Below the pieces are notes generated by a model. The model had not been told where the DNA came from. It saw nothing but the letters and a program-made list of their open reading frames with translations, and ran no database searches. A program made the position numbers and the translations under genes. From NCBI GenBank assembly GCA_023228945.1, contig JALOAI010000016.1:1-64000 (forward strand): DNA of 64,000 bases. Reading direction: 5' to 3'. Shown piece after piece: positions 53,999 to 62,727 of the stretch. The DNA comes from Pigmentiphaga sp. (GTDB lineage Bacteria > Pseudomonadota > Gammaproteobacteria > Burkholderiales > Burkholderiaceae_B). Within the stretch, counting starts at the first letter, position 1, and each line of letters begins with the position of its first letter.

Positions 53999-54691
53999 TT
54001 ACCCTGGGGCCGCGTTCGCCAGCAAGACCCCAACCTCCTGCGCCGTCCGGACATCCGCGAACAATCCCGCCAGGTTCGATAAAGAGGCGATGTGCTCCTC
54101 GTCGGACCGGGCGGCATTGGCGTCAGCCACCATGATCACCTGATAGCCCAGCATATGCGCGTCGCGGGCGGTGGATTCGCAGCAGGTGTTGGTTGCAACG
54201 CCGGTGATGAGAACAGTTTCCACCCCTCGCTCCTGAAGCCTTTCGTGCAAGTTGGAACTCCCCTCGATGAAGGCCGAGTAGCGGCGCTTTTCGATTTGCC
54301 AATCGCCCTTCTTCCGGTCCAGCTCGTGCCAAAAATCGTACCCGGGCGCGCCGGGCGTCAAGGCGTCGGTCCAGGCGCGATACAGCGCTTCGGTGGTGAA
54401 GAAGGCACGAAATGGCGGCCACTCCTGTGCGACTTCCGCTGAGCCGTTCATCTGGATCCACGCCACCACGCCTCCATGCTCACGGACGGCCGCGGCCAGG
54501 GCATTGATCACAGGCACGATGGCGGCGCCATAAGGCGTATACCCTGGATAACCGGATTGCAGCCAATTGTTCTGCATATCGATCACCAGCAAGGCCGTGC
54601 GGGCGGGATCAAGCCGGTCGAAGATGTGTGGCCGGGAGCGCAGCGCCATTCGGCTGCGGACGGCGGGCAGGATATCGAAGGGATGTCGCAT
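53999..54691 (-). CDS. Isochorismatase/cysteine hydrolase family protein
   Basis: 230 residues. The catalytic triad of the family is visible: Asp38 in LLVIDMQNNW, Lys135 in IEKRRYSAF and Cys170 in GVATNTCCESTARDA. Members include N-carbamoylsarcosine amidase, maleamate amidohydrolase, nicotinamidase and ureidoacrylate amidohydrolase; the presence of the Asp-Lys-Cys triad argues for an amidase rather than a true isochorismatase. It lies just downstream of the dioxygenase subunits and so may hydrolyse an amide intermediate in ring degradation. Confidence 0.9.
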   Translation of the reverse strand: MRHPFDILPAVRSRMALRSRPHIFDRLDPARTALLVIDMQNNWLQSGYPGYTPYGAAIVPVINALAAAVREHGGVVAWIQMNGSAEVAQEWPPFRAFFTTEALYRAWTDALTPGAPGYDFWHELDRKKGDWQIEKRRYSAFIEGSSNLHERLQERGVETVLITGVATNTCCESTARDAHMLGYQVIMVADANAARSDEEHIASLSNLAGLFADVRTAQEVGVLLANAAPG

Positions 54692-54715
54692 GGTGTATGG
54701 CTTGCGTTTCAGATC

Positions 54716-55339
54716 TTAGAAAAGGATCGAGATTCCCTCGTAGGCCGTCTCGCTATCGATGAGATCAATACGCTTGCCGGCGATACGAAAACCGTGGCTT
54801 TGCTTCGTCAGGGTATGAGTGGCCACGCCCGAGAAACTGCGCGCCGGGCGTTGGCGTTCGCCGGCCATGGCGGGCCGGACTTCGCTCAAGTGGAATTTGG
54901 TACGGCAAACGACCTGATCGCCGGTCGTTCGCACGATCCGGGGCATGCCAAGTAATCGGCAGGTGCGCGACGCGGGCTCCTGGGTGATATTGCGCCGGTC
55001 CTCCAGCTTTTTTACCCGTGCCGCGAGCGCCACGTAAGCATCGTAGATGTAGGAGGGTCCGGCCTCCGGCGCGGACTGATCGGGCGTAACCGGCACCCAG
55101 TAGTAAGCATCGGCATGAAACAATGCCAGCCACTCCGCAAAGCGCCGCTCGTCGAGCAAGTCGCTTTCGTGAGCCAGAAAGTCGACGATCGCGGGCAATA
55201 GCCCGTGCTGTCCCGGGATCCCGGGACCGGAATCCTCTTGCCGGCTATCTGGCGAATCCGTCTCAGCGGCGGGAGCGAGGTTCGATCCTCGCGGTGGTGG
55301 AGAATGAGAGTCGCGCCGTGGCGGTGCAGAATCAGGCAT
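54716..55339 (-). CDS. Aromatic-ring-hydroxylating dioxygenase, small (beta) subunit
   Basis: 207 residues; the first 45 are an unusual Pro/Ser-rich extension ahead of the conserved cone-fold domain. Conserved features are FLAHESDLLDERRFAEWLAL, ADAYYWVP and NITQEPASRTCRLLG. It has no metal or cofactor and stabilises the alpha-subunit trimer. ATG 55339 overlaps the alpha stop by eight bases, so the subunits are coupled. Confidence 0.92.
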   Translation of the reverse strand: MPDSAPPRRDSHSPPPRGSNLAPAAETDSPDSRQEDSGPGIPGQHGLLPAIVDFLAHESDLLDERRFAEWLALFHADAYYWVPVTPDQSAPEAGPSYIYDAYVALAARVKKLEDRRNITQEPASRTCRLLGMPRIVRTTGDQVVCRTKFHLSEVRPAMAGERQRPARSFSGVATHTLTKQSHGFRIAGKRIDLIDSETAYEGISILF

Positions 55340-56666
55340 GGTCGGGTGCTTCCAGATAGGCGAGCCAAGTGCGATATTGATTGCGGATGAAGGCCTCGCT
55401 GGTGGCTCGAACCTGTCTCGCGGACTCGTCGGAGGAAAAGTCCTCGTCCAACCCGCGAGTGATCGGATGCCAGCCTGTGAGATGACGATAGTTGGCCTGG
55501 ATGCCTTCGTAGATTTCCAGGTCGTCGGTGATCACGGGCGACATGGCTGAACTGGAGCCGTTACAGTAGCTGCGCGCGCTATCGTAGGTGCTCTCGGGCG
55601 CCCCCACGAGCCCGAAGCTTAAGGTGACCACCTCGGTTTCGTCCGGCGCGATCGGATACACCATGCGCACCACTTGATAGCGGGCATGCCAGACGGCATT
55701 GGGATACAACAAGCCCAGGTGCTTATCGTTGCCGGCCGCCAGCCCCCGTGGCGGTGTCCGACCATTCGCGGTAAAGGAGTCGGCCAGCGCCGACGCGACC
55801 TCGTCGGGATAGGCGGTGGGCATATGAGCTTCAAAGTAACTATGGCCATACCGACCCAGAGTCATGCGCAGACCTTGGAAAAAACTGATGGGCTTGCCAT
55901 TGGCCATCATCAGGCCGATCAGCGGATCGCCGCCTTGCTCGGGGGTTTCGGCCACGAGATCACTGGCGATCCGGGCGGCCACCGCGTGGGCGAACCCGGC
56001 ATGGATGGTGTCGTTCAGGTTCTCGAAGGTCAGCTTCCAGTTGCCGCGATAGCGATGACGAAGAATGGCGGGCTTGCATTGCAGTTCATGCTTGGGCGAA
56101 CGTTCGACAAGATCGTCGATGACGTCCCGGATCGGGCCGAGGAATTCCTCCAGGCTCGGGCCCGCCGCCTTCGTCCGTACGAACAGGAAACCACGATAGC
56201 TCTCTTGCGCTTCCAACCGGCGCAAGCGCGGAGGCGCGGCGCGAAACGCCTCGGGATACTCGTCGATGGCAGGCAGCGATAGGAACGCGCCATCGAGCTG
56301 AAATGTCCAGCCATGGTAAGGGCAGCTGATCGACGGCCAGCCCACGCCGGCCTGCGCCCTCAGGCGGGCGCCCCGGTGGGGGCAGGCATTGTAGAACGCA
56401 TGCAGCTTGCCGCTCCGGTCGCGCACCACCAATACCGGCCTGCCCGCCGCCGTCGTCACGAAATGGTCGCCGGCCTCCGGCGCCTGGCTCTCGTGTCCTA
56501 TCAATAGCCAGGCTTTGCCAAAAACATGGCGCATCTCGGCTTCAAAGATACCCGGGTCGGTGTAGACGGCGGAGTGAATCGCCTGGCGAGTGACCAGCGT
56601 GCGCGCGGCAACGGCCGGTTGCGCGGGGCACGCAGCGGTTTCAGGCTGCGTCATGATGGAAGACAT
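55332..56666 (-). CDS. Aromatic-ring-hydroxylating dioxygenase, large (alpha) subunit
   Basis: 444 residues. The Rieske [2Fe-2S] ligands are Cys95, His97, Cys115 and His118 (CPHRGARL...CPYHGW). The catalytic domain has the bridging Asp219 and iron ligands His222 and His227 in ENLNDTIHAGFAH, with a third acidic ligand further on. It inserts dioxygen into an aromatic ring to give a cis-diol or eliminate a substituent. No ferredoxin or reductase gene is in the window, so electron donors are elsewhere. The ATG overlaps the stop of the decayed Bug gene (TAATG). Confidence 0.95.
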   Translation of the reverse strand: MSSIMTQPETAACPAQPAVAARTLVTRQAIHSAVYTDPGIFEAEMRHVFGKAWLLIGHESQAPEAGDHFVTTAAGRPVLVVRDRSGKLHAFYNACPHRGARLRAQAGVGWPSISCPYHGWTFQLDGAFLSLPAIDEYPEAFRAAPPRLRRLEAQESYRGFLFVRTKAAGPSLEEFLGPIRDVIDDLVERSPKHELQCKPAILRHRYRGNWKLTFENLNDTIHAGFAHAVAARIASDLVAETPEQGGDPLIGLMMANGKPISFFQGLRMTLGRYGHSYFEAHMPTAYPDEVASALADSFTANGRTPPRGLAAGNDKHLGLLYPNAVWHARYQVVRMVYPIAPDETEVVTLSFGLVGAPESTYDSARSYCNGSSSAMSPVITDDLEIYEGIQANYRHLTGWHPITRGLDEDFSSDESARQVRATSEAFIRNQYRTWLAYLEAPDHA

Positions 56667-56954
56667 TACTGAGCCTGGATACCCTGTTTGTGGATCAGGG
56701 AAATCCAGTAATCCTTATCGGCGTCGCGGTAGCGCTCCATTTCTTGCGTGGTGCCCGCGGGCACTCTCAGGCCGAGATTGGTCTTTTGCAACCATGCGGG
56801 TGATCACGTCGCTGGCTCCACCGGCACTGGTGCCGACTACCCAGGTGATGGGTTGTGAAGGATACTGGCTCTCGGCCCGAATCCCGCCGGTCGCGAAAGC
56901 GAACAGGACGCCGGCGATACAGGCGAGGGCAAAAGGCTGATTCAATCTGCGCAT
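56666..56954 (-). pseudogene. Bug/TctC receptor with large internal deletion
   Basis: The N-terminal 60 residues are a normal Bug start: a signal peptide, ITWVVGTSAGGASDVITRMV. The sequence then jumps to the last 35 residues of a Bug protein in another reading frame (LRVPAGTTQEMERYRD... ending GIQAQ and TAA at 56666-56668). About 220 residues are missing and the frame is broken at the junction near 56780. The gene is therefore a pseudogene, yet its terminal TAA still overlaps the dioxygenase ATG, preserving the original operon contact. Confidence 0.88.
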
Positions 56955-56969
56955 GGATGTCTCCGTTGT

Positions 56970-57797
56970 TCAAGCATCGAATAGGGTTGACGCCGCTTTG
57001 CCGGCGGCCGCCTCGAGGTGCTCGAGCACGGCCCGGTTGAAAGCCTCGGGTTGGTCAAGGTTGGAAAGATGGCCGGCCTGCGCCAGCGTCGTCACGCCGG
57101 GCAGTCCCAAGCGCTCGGCCAATTGCCGGGAAGCCGCTGGCGGCGTCACGGCATCGTGCTCGCCCACCAGAACCAGCGTGCGTACCGGCGGGCGCCCCGC
57201 CGGCAAGGGGTTCTCGAAATCGCGCACGGCTTCAAGGGCGCGCAGGCAAGAGGCCGGGCGCAGTTGGGCCATGCTGGCCCAGGCTTCCGCATAGGCGGGG
57301 CTGCGGGTTCCCCGCCACACCAGCGCGGGCGTCAATGCATCGGCAAGTTCGGCCATGGGTGTTCCCCTTTGCATCATGGCCGCACGGGATTCGTAGAAAG
57401 CGTCGGCTTGTTCAGCGCCAATGGCCGCCCGCAGCGACCACGCCGTATCCGCCAGCACCAGCGAAGCGATCCGGCGTGGAAAATCCGCCAGGCATTGCAG
57501 GGCGATGAATCCGCCCATCGAAAGCCCAACGATATGAGCGCGATCGATGCCGGCTTCGGTCATCAGCCGCAGGAGGTCGGCGCTGAAGTCTCCCATGGCG
57601 ATGCCGTGCTCCCCATCCTCGCTATCGCCATAGCCTCGCAGGTCGGGTGCCACGACGCGATAATGCTGGGCCAGGCTGTCCATCTGCGGCAGTCAGTTCG
57701 CCTTGCATCCTCCCACGCCATGCAGGAGAATGACCGACTCGCCCTGGGAGAACTCCGCCGTTCGCTCAATGAGGTCAATGCGCTGGCCACTCGCGGC
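56970..57797 (-). pseudogene. Alpha/beta hydrolase (enol-lactonase-like), nonsense-disrupted and 5'-truncated
   Basis: The reading frame begins within ASGQRIDLIERT at about 57797, passes VILLHGVGGCKAN, and hits an in-frame TGA at 57693-57695 where a Trp (KANW) is expected. After that it is open to the stop: MDSLAQHYRVVAPDLRGYGD, the nucleophile elbow GLSMGG, and the catalytic His in AGHLSNLDQPEAFN. Translation could restart at ATG 57683 but would lack the oxyanion strand. The start Met is lost at the junction with a truncated LysR gene. The family includes 3-oxoadipate enol-lactonases and meta-cleavage hydrolases, which fit the dioxygenase operon. Confidence 0.8.
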
Positions 57798-58430
57798 AAT
57801 AGCAAGGTCATCCTCGGCGGCGGCATTGTGGTCAAGTACCTGCTACCCGAAATCCCTCGAACGCTGCGCGGCCACGGCGCCTCGTTGCAACTGGAAATCG
57901 TGGAGATGTTGCGAGCCCCGCTCCTGGCCGCCTTGATGAACGGCGAGGTCGATATCGCCGTGTGCAGCGCCGACGACAGCCATGTGCACGGCCGTGTCCA
58001 GCTCCCTCTGCTGGAAGACGAAATGACGGTGGTCGCCCACCGCGGCCACCCCTTGTTCGCATCATCCCAGGCGCTCGATCTCGGCTCCCTGGCGCCCTAT
58101 CCCTGGATCCTGCCGCGCGCCGACGAAATCGAGCGCCATCAGCTCGAGCTCGCGTTTCTCAATGCGGGCCTGGCGCGGCCCGACGTCCGGATCGAAACCA
58201 CCTCTGTCTCGGTCATGGCATCGATCATCGGCATGGACGAAGGGCTGAGCTACCTTCCGCGCCGGGCTTTGCTCATGGACCGCACCTTGCATGAGCTGCG
58301 GCCCGTGCCGGTGTCCCTGCCATGGCGGCCGCGCCGCGTCAGCCTGTTTCATCGGGAGTCCAGCCTGGATCTCGACCATATCCACTGGGTCGTCGAGGCC
58401 ATCCAAGGCGTGGCGCGGCAGTCAGCCTAG
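57798..58430 (+). pseudogene. LysR regulator lacking its DNA-binding domain
   Basis: An open frame that could use ATG 57720 overlaps the hydrolase relic antisense; true LysR homology starts at about 57798 (NSKVILGGG...YLLPEI) and continues to the end of the co-inducer domain (about 210 residues). The winged-helix and linker (about 85 residues) are missing. The remaining domain cannot regulate transcription. It is fused head to head with the 5'-truncated hydrolase, so one deletion or rearrangement removed both starts. Confidence 0.82.
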
Positions 58431-58499
58431 GGCCTGTCGGCCCCAGGCGCCGGCGCGAGGCCGATCCATGGGCGTGGCCGACGCGGCGTCCCGCCGGCT

Positions 58500-58706
58500 T
58501 TATGAACGGTTATCGACCTTGGGTGCGCGCGGCGTCCGGCTGCCGGGATCCCAGAGGTCCTCCGGTTCGATCCCCGGAGGGACGGTGCGGTCGGCTCCCA
58601 TCCGGTTGGGATCTTCCGGCCGGTTATTCAAGCTGCGAGGCGGCTTGTCTTTCGCCGGAGCCTCCGGCTTGCCGTCTCGGTTTGGACTCGGTGCTTTGCG
58701 AATCAT
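58500..58706 (-). CDS. Small Pro/Arg/Asp-rich protein (68 residues)
   Basis: A short frame from ATG 58706, preceded by GGGAGA at a good spacing. The product has no hydrophobic stretch: Pro, Arg, Lys and Asp dominate, with APAKDKPPRSLNNRPEDP in the first half and PPGIEPEDLWDPG near the end. It is probably intrinsically disordered. No family is recognised. It is divergent from the DUF421 gene and lies in a group of stress-type genes, which hints at a similar role (inference). Confidence 0.55.
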   Translation of the reverse strand: MIRKAPSPNRDGKPEAPAKDKPPRSLNNRPEDPNRMGADRTVPPGIEPEDLWDPGSRTPRAPKVDNRS

Positions 58707-58847
58707 GGGCGTCTCCCGCCTTGGCGTCGCCCGACGGGGCGAAACTCGCCGGCTTGACGCTCGGCGCAGCAAGCGCCGTGCCCGGCGGCTCTTGCGGGCA
58801 CACCGCTTGCTATCCCCGAAAGCGTGTCCATTTCGAGAGAGGCATCC

Positions 58848-59351
58848 ATGGATCTGAACTGGTCGGAAATGTTCTTGTTTTCGATGTCGCCGCTTGAGCT
58901 CATCATCCGGGGCAGCATCATCTACTGGTTCATCTTCTTTGTGCTACGTGCGGGAGGCCGCCGCGATGTCGGCTCCCTGGGGGTTGCCGATATGCTGGTG
59001 CTGGTGCTGATCGCCGATGCCGCGCAAAACGGCATGGCGGGAGAGTATCAGTCGATCACCGACGGCATGGTGCTGATCGCCACGATCGTCGGTTGGACGG
59101 TGATCATCGATCGCGTGACCTTCTTCTTTCCCTCCGTGGCCAAGTTCTTGATCCTCGAACGGGTTTGCCTGGTGCGCAACGGCGAGCTGCAGCGGCGCAA
59201 TCTGCGCCGCGAGTACATCACCGTCGACGAACTGATGGCCGAGCTGCGCCTGAAGGGAGTCGAAAGTCTCGAGCAAGTCCGGCGCTGTTACGTCGAGGCC
59301 GATGGCAATATCAGCGTACTGCGCCGGGATGAAGGCGAACAGCCCTCGTAG
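58848..59351 (+). CDS. DUF421 (YetF-like) membrane protein
   Basis: 167 residues. Three membrane helices in the first half (about 15-85), with GRRDVGSLGVADMLVLVLIA, precede the conserved cytosolic alpha/beta domain that includes NGELQRRNLRREYITVDELM and ends in VEADGNISVL. GAGAGG lies before the ATG. Relatives (YetF, YcaP) are small inner-membrane proteins linked to spore or stress physiology. Its gene stands alone, with the sigma-54 regulator converging on it seven bases after its stop. Confidence 0.88.
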   Translation: MDLNWSEMFLFSMSPLELIIRGSIIYWFIFFVLRAGGRRDVGSLGVADMLVLVLIADAAQNGMAGEYQSITDGMVLIATIVGWTVIIDRVTFFFPSVAKFLILERVCLVRNGELQRRNLRREYITVDELMAELRLKGVESLEQVRRCYVEADGNISVLRRDEGEQPS

Positions 59352-59358
59352 CGTGCCT

Positions 59359-60759
59359 TCAGGAAGGGGCGCCGCGGGCCGCGGGCCCTTGTCCCGAATC
59401 CAACTGCCGCTCAGACGGGAACTGCTGCTCCTGCGCGGCATAGGATTCCAGCCTGTTGTAGAGCGTTTTGGGACAAACGCCGAGCACCGAGGCGGCGAGC
59501 TTCTTGACGCCGCGGCATTGATCCAGGGTGGCAAGTATGAACCGCCGATCGGCTTCGGCCAGGGTCAGGCCCACCGGCACGGTGACCGTCCCCATCTGGG
59601 CCAGCAACGGACTCTCGACCATCCCGCCGTCGGTTTCCAGCCCCGAGGATACCCGCAGCGTCAGCGTGTCGCCGTCGGCCATGACGAAAGCACGGCTCAC
59701 ATAATTGCGCAATTCGCGCACGTTGCCGGGCCAGTGATACTCCTCGAGCTGCTCTTGAATCTCCGGCGCGAAGGCCTTGCCGCGGCCGTGATCCTGATTG
59801 AGACCGGCAAGAAACGCCTCGGCCAACAAAAGTGCGTCTCCGTCGCGCGCCCGCAGCGGCGGCAACTCGATCGGAAACACGGCGAGGCGATAATAAAGGT
59901 CCTCGCGCAGGCGTCCCTCGCGGACGGCCTGTTCCGGCGAACGGTTGGTAGCCGCGATCACGCGCACATCACATTCCGCCCCCTTGGGATTGCCAACGCG
60001 CATGAACTGACCGGTTTCCAGCACCCGCAGCAGCTTGACTTGCAGGTCCATCGGCATCTCGGTGATTTCATCAAGGAACAGCGTGCCGCCGTCGGCGCGC
60101 TCGAAGTAACCTTTATGTTGACGGTCCGCTCCGGTGAAGCTGCCGCGTTCGTGGCCGAACATCTCGCTTTCGATGAGATTGGGTGCGATGGCTCCGCAGT
60201 TCACGGCAACGAAGCTGGCCTTGTGCCGCGGGCTCATTTGGTGGACGGCCTCGGCGGCGAGCTCTTTACCAGTGCCGCTCTCGCCCACCAGCAGCACGCT
60301 CAGATCGGTGGCGGCGACACGCTTCAACTGTAGGTAAAGATCGCGCATGGCGACGGACTCCCCGATCATGCGGCCACAATGCCCGTCGCCTATCGAGGCG
60401 ACCTGGTTTTCCCGGGCCACGCTGCTCAGGATGCTCTGCAGGCGTTCGAGGCATACGGGTTTGATGAGATAGTCGCGCACTCCCATGCGCAAGGCCTGCA
60501 CCGCGTTGTCCACCGAGCCGCAGCCGGTCATGACCACGACTTCGCTGCCCACCGCCGTCGCGTTGCGGCAGACTTCCAGGCCGTCGCCGCCAGGTACGAA
60601 CAAATCGGCCAATACGAGTTCGGGAGGACGCATGTCCAGTTGCAGCAGAGCTTCTTTGACAGAAGCCGCTTGGGCCACCGAATAGCCGCTGTCGCCAGCG
60701 ATGTCGGCGAGGGTTTCCCGGATGGCCTTATCGTCGTCAAGAATCAGCAAGTGTGGCAT
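59359..60759 (-). CDS. NtrC-type sigma-54-dependent response regulator
   Basis: 466 residues from ATG 60759 (AAGGAAG upstream). Receiver domain with phosphorylatable Asp52 and Lys100. AAA+ domain with Walker A GESGTGKE at 159-166, Walker B FLDEIT at 228-233 and the sigma-54 contact loop at 206-211. That loop reads GSFTGA rather than GAFTGA. A Fis-type helix-turn-helix ends the protein (KLAASVLGVCPKTLYNRL, about 425-445). No cognate kinase gene is adjacent. It converges on DUF421 and is divergent from the SDR gene, which may be under its control. Confidence 0.93.
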   Translation of the reverse strand: MPHLLILDDDKAIRETLADIAGDSGYSVAQAASVKEALLQLDMRPPELVLADLFVPGGDGLEVCRNATAVGSEVVVMTGCGSVDNAVQALRMGVRDYLIKPVCLERLQSILSSVARENQVASIGDGHCGRMIGESVAMRDLYLQLKRVAATDLSVLLVGESGTGKELAAEAVHQMSPRHKASFVAVNCGAIAPNLIESEMFGHERGSFTGADRQHKGYFERADGGTLFLDEITEMPMDLQVKLLRVLETGQFMRVGNPKGAECDVRVIAATNRSPEQAVREGRLREDLYYRLAVFPIELPPLRARDGDALLLAEAFLAGLNQDHGRGKAFAPEIQEQLEEYHWPGNVRELRNYVSRAFVMADGDTLTLRVSSGLETDGGMVESPLLAQMGTVTVPVGLTLAEADRRFILATLDQCRGVKKLAASVLGVCPKTLYNRLESYAAQEQQFPSERQLDSGQGPAARGAPS

Positions 60760-61118
60760 GGCATCGTCTTCCTTATCGCTTGAGGCCGGATCCGTAGCCG
60801 CCTGGCTCTGTTGAGGGGCCTCATCCGTTTCCGGTCCCGATGGGTCCCCCGCCACCCTGGATAAGGGCGGCGGTATGGCTACCACTATGCCTGATCGGGA
60901 TGCCTAATTCCGGCATCTACCGCCAACGCTTTCCCTTTATTGCATTTGATCTCAGCTTTGTGAGCACCACCGGCCGGAGCGGGAATTCGGCCTTCTGCAC
61001 TGCAATATGGACACGAATTGATACCGGATCGGGTCTTTCGAGGACCCGGGCATGGCTATTGCTGGGACAGCCGGCGGGCCGCCCATGGCGTCCCCTTAAG
61101 GACTACAGGAGAGTCGAC
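60760..61118. other. Divergent control region between the response regulator and the SDR gene
   Basis: 359 bases with no supported gene; a long frame crosses it only as an extension of neighbours. I looked for the GG-N10-GC spacing of sigma-54 promoters on both strands and found none convincing. An AT-richer block around 60920-61030 may hold ordinary promoters. Confidence 0.5.
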
Positions 61119-62099
61119 ATGGCAGATCAGGACCGTACCCCCGACGAAACCGCCGACCATCAGCGGCGACTGCAGAGAGAGCAGGACCGGCGCGACGCGC
61201 GGGACTCGGGCCAGGAAAACGCCGGCCCGGCGCAATCCGGCAGCCGCCATCATCCCGAGCCGCCCTTGCCGCCACAGCATCAGCCAAAACCGGGACACGA
61301 AAGCCGGCTGGATCCCGCTCCCCAATACGAAGCGCCGGGTTACCGGGGCAGCGGCAAACTGGAAGGCATGGTGGCCCTGATCACCGGCGGCGATTCGGGT
61401 ATCGGGCGCGCCGTGGCCGTGCTCTACGCCCGTGAAGGCGCCAACGTGGCCATCGTTTATCTCAATGAACACGACGATGCCAGGCAAACGCTGCAAGCGG
61501 TGCAGGCCGAAGGGGCCCGGGGCATCTCGATTGCCGGCGATGTGGGGGACCCTGATTTCTGCGCCGCTGCCGTGGAACGCTGCCGCAGCGAGTTCGGCCG
61601 TTTGGATATTCTGGTGAACAACGCGGCTTTCCAGGAACATGCGGAATCCCTGGAAGATATTTCCGATGCACGCCTGCAGGAAACACTGCGCACCAACCTG
61701 GGAGGCTATTTTTATATGGCCAGGGCCGCCTTGGCCGTGTTGCCGGATACAGGCAGTATCATCAATACCGGCTCGGTGACAGGCTTGCGCGGCTCGGCGC
61801 ATCTGCTCGACTACTCCGCCACCAAGGGCGGGATCCATGCCTTCACCCGCTCCCTGGCCGCCAATCTCGCCAAACGAGGGATCAGGGTGAATGCCGTCGC
61901 TCCGGGTCCGGTGTGGACGCCCCTGAATCCCGCCGACCAGCCGGCCGAACGGATCCGGGAGTTCGGCAAGAAAACCCACCTGGGACGTCCCGCACAACCG
62001 GAAGAGATTTCACCGGCGTACGTGTTTCTTGCCGCGCCGTGCTGCTCCAGCTACATCACCGGCATCGTGCTGCCCATTACCGGTAACGCGGGTGATTGA
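61119..62099 (+). CDS. Short-chain dehydrogenase with general-stress type N-terminal tail
   Basis: 326 residues. A charged, Pro/Gln-rich tail (about 1-65) ends in a linker with APGYRGSGKL, as in YghA/YhdF-type general stress dehydrogenases. The Rossmann cofactor loop is TGGDSGIG (89-96); the catalytic residues are Ser219, Tyr232 and Lys236 in the DYSATKGG region. NAD(P)-dependent oxidoreductase, substrate unknown. AGGAGAG precedes the ATG. It converges with the gene at 62103 with only three bases between stops. Confidence 0.93.
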   Translation: MADQDRTPDETADHQRRLQREQDRRDARDSGQENAGPAQSGSRHHPEPPLPPQHQPKPGHESRLDPAPQYEAPGYRGSGKLEGMVALITGGDSGIGRAVAVLYAREGANVAIVYLNEHDDARQTLQAVQAEGARGISIAGDVGDPDFCAAAVERCRSEFGRLDILVNNAAFQEHAESLEDISDARLQETLRTNLGGYFYMARAALAVLPDTGSIINTGSVTGLRGSAHLLDYSATKGGIHAFTRSLAANLAKRGIRVNAVAPGPVWTPLNPADQPAERIREFGKKTHLGRPAQPEEISPAYVFLAAPCCSSYITGIVLPITGNAGD

Positions 62100-62102
62100 C
62101 GG

Positions 62103-62675
62103 TTACACGCGGTCGGGTGGCGCCACGGGGTCGAAATCCTCCCAGCGCCCCTGGCTCCAGCGGCCTTGGGCGCGCTCGACGTCCTTGCCGCCCGCTGCGC
62201 GCAGGATGCCGGCCACTTCCTCCTGTTTGTCGGGATCCACGCGCAATGCCAGCACGACGCCGGACCGCCGGACCTCGGGGCTGGCTTCCTCTTGGGTCAC
62301 ACCTGGAGCGGTTGCCAGGCGACGGCGGCGCCCGCTCATCCATAAGGCTCCGATCAAGGCCCCGATATAGGCGCCAACACCGGCGGCCACCACCACCGCC
62401 CAAGCCGAACCGAGAACGCCTGGCGCAAAGAAGCCCGCCAGGGTGGAAAGCAGAAGACCGAAGATGATGGCGCCCGCGGCGGCCGCCCATTGCGCGCTGC
62501 GCGCGTCGGGGTCGGCGTACTCGTCGCCACCAATGGGATATTGAGCATGGGCGCCGGGATGCGTGACGAAGAAGGTATGCATATCGGCTTCGGGAAACCC
62601 CTGCTGATAAAGACGGTTGGCGGCCACGCCGGCCTGTTCGAAGGTCTGGAATCTGGCTGCGATGATCAACGACAT
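62103..62675 (-). CDS. Membrane protein with glycine-rich hydrophobic hairpin
   Basis: 190 residues from ATG 62675, with AAGGAGG five bases upstream. An N-terminal domain (1-70) resembles the general-stress YflT-like fold (RFQTFEQAGVAANRLYQQGF). Two glycine/alanine-rich membrane segments follow at about 75-97 and 101-122. A C-terminal soluble part (LALRVDPDKQEEVAGILRAA) repeats an ACT-like strand-helix. No named function. The strong ribosome-binding site and position beside the SDR and DUF421 suggest a stress role. Confidence 0.8.
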   Translation of the reverse strand: MSLIIAARFQTFEQAGVAANRLYQQGFPEADMHTFFVTHPGAHAQYPIGGDEYADPDARSAQWAAAAGAIIFGLLLSTLAGFFAPGVLGSAWAVVVAAGVGAYIGALIGALWMSGRRRRLATAPGVTQEEASPEVRRSGVVLALRVDPDKQEEVAGILRAAGGKDVERAQGRWSQGRWEDFDPVAPPDRV

Positions 62676-62727
62676 ATGCGCCTCCTTGGGTTGCGCCGGG
62701 TGCGGGAGGTTCGGTAAAAACCGGACT

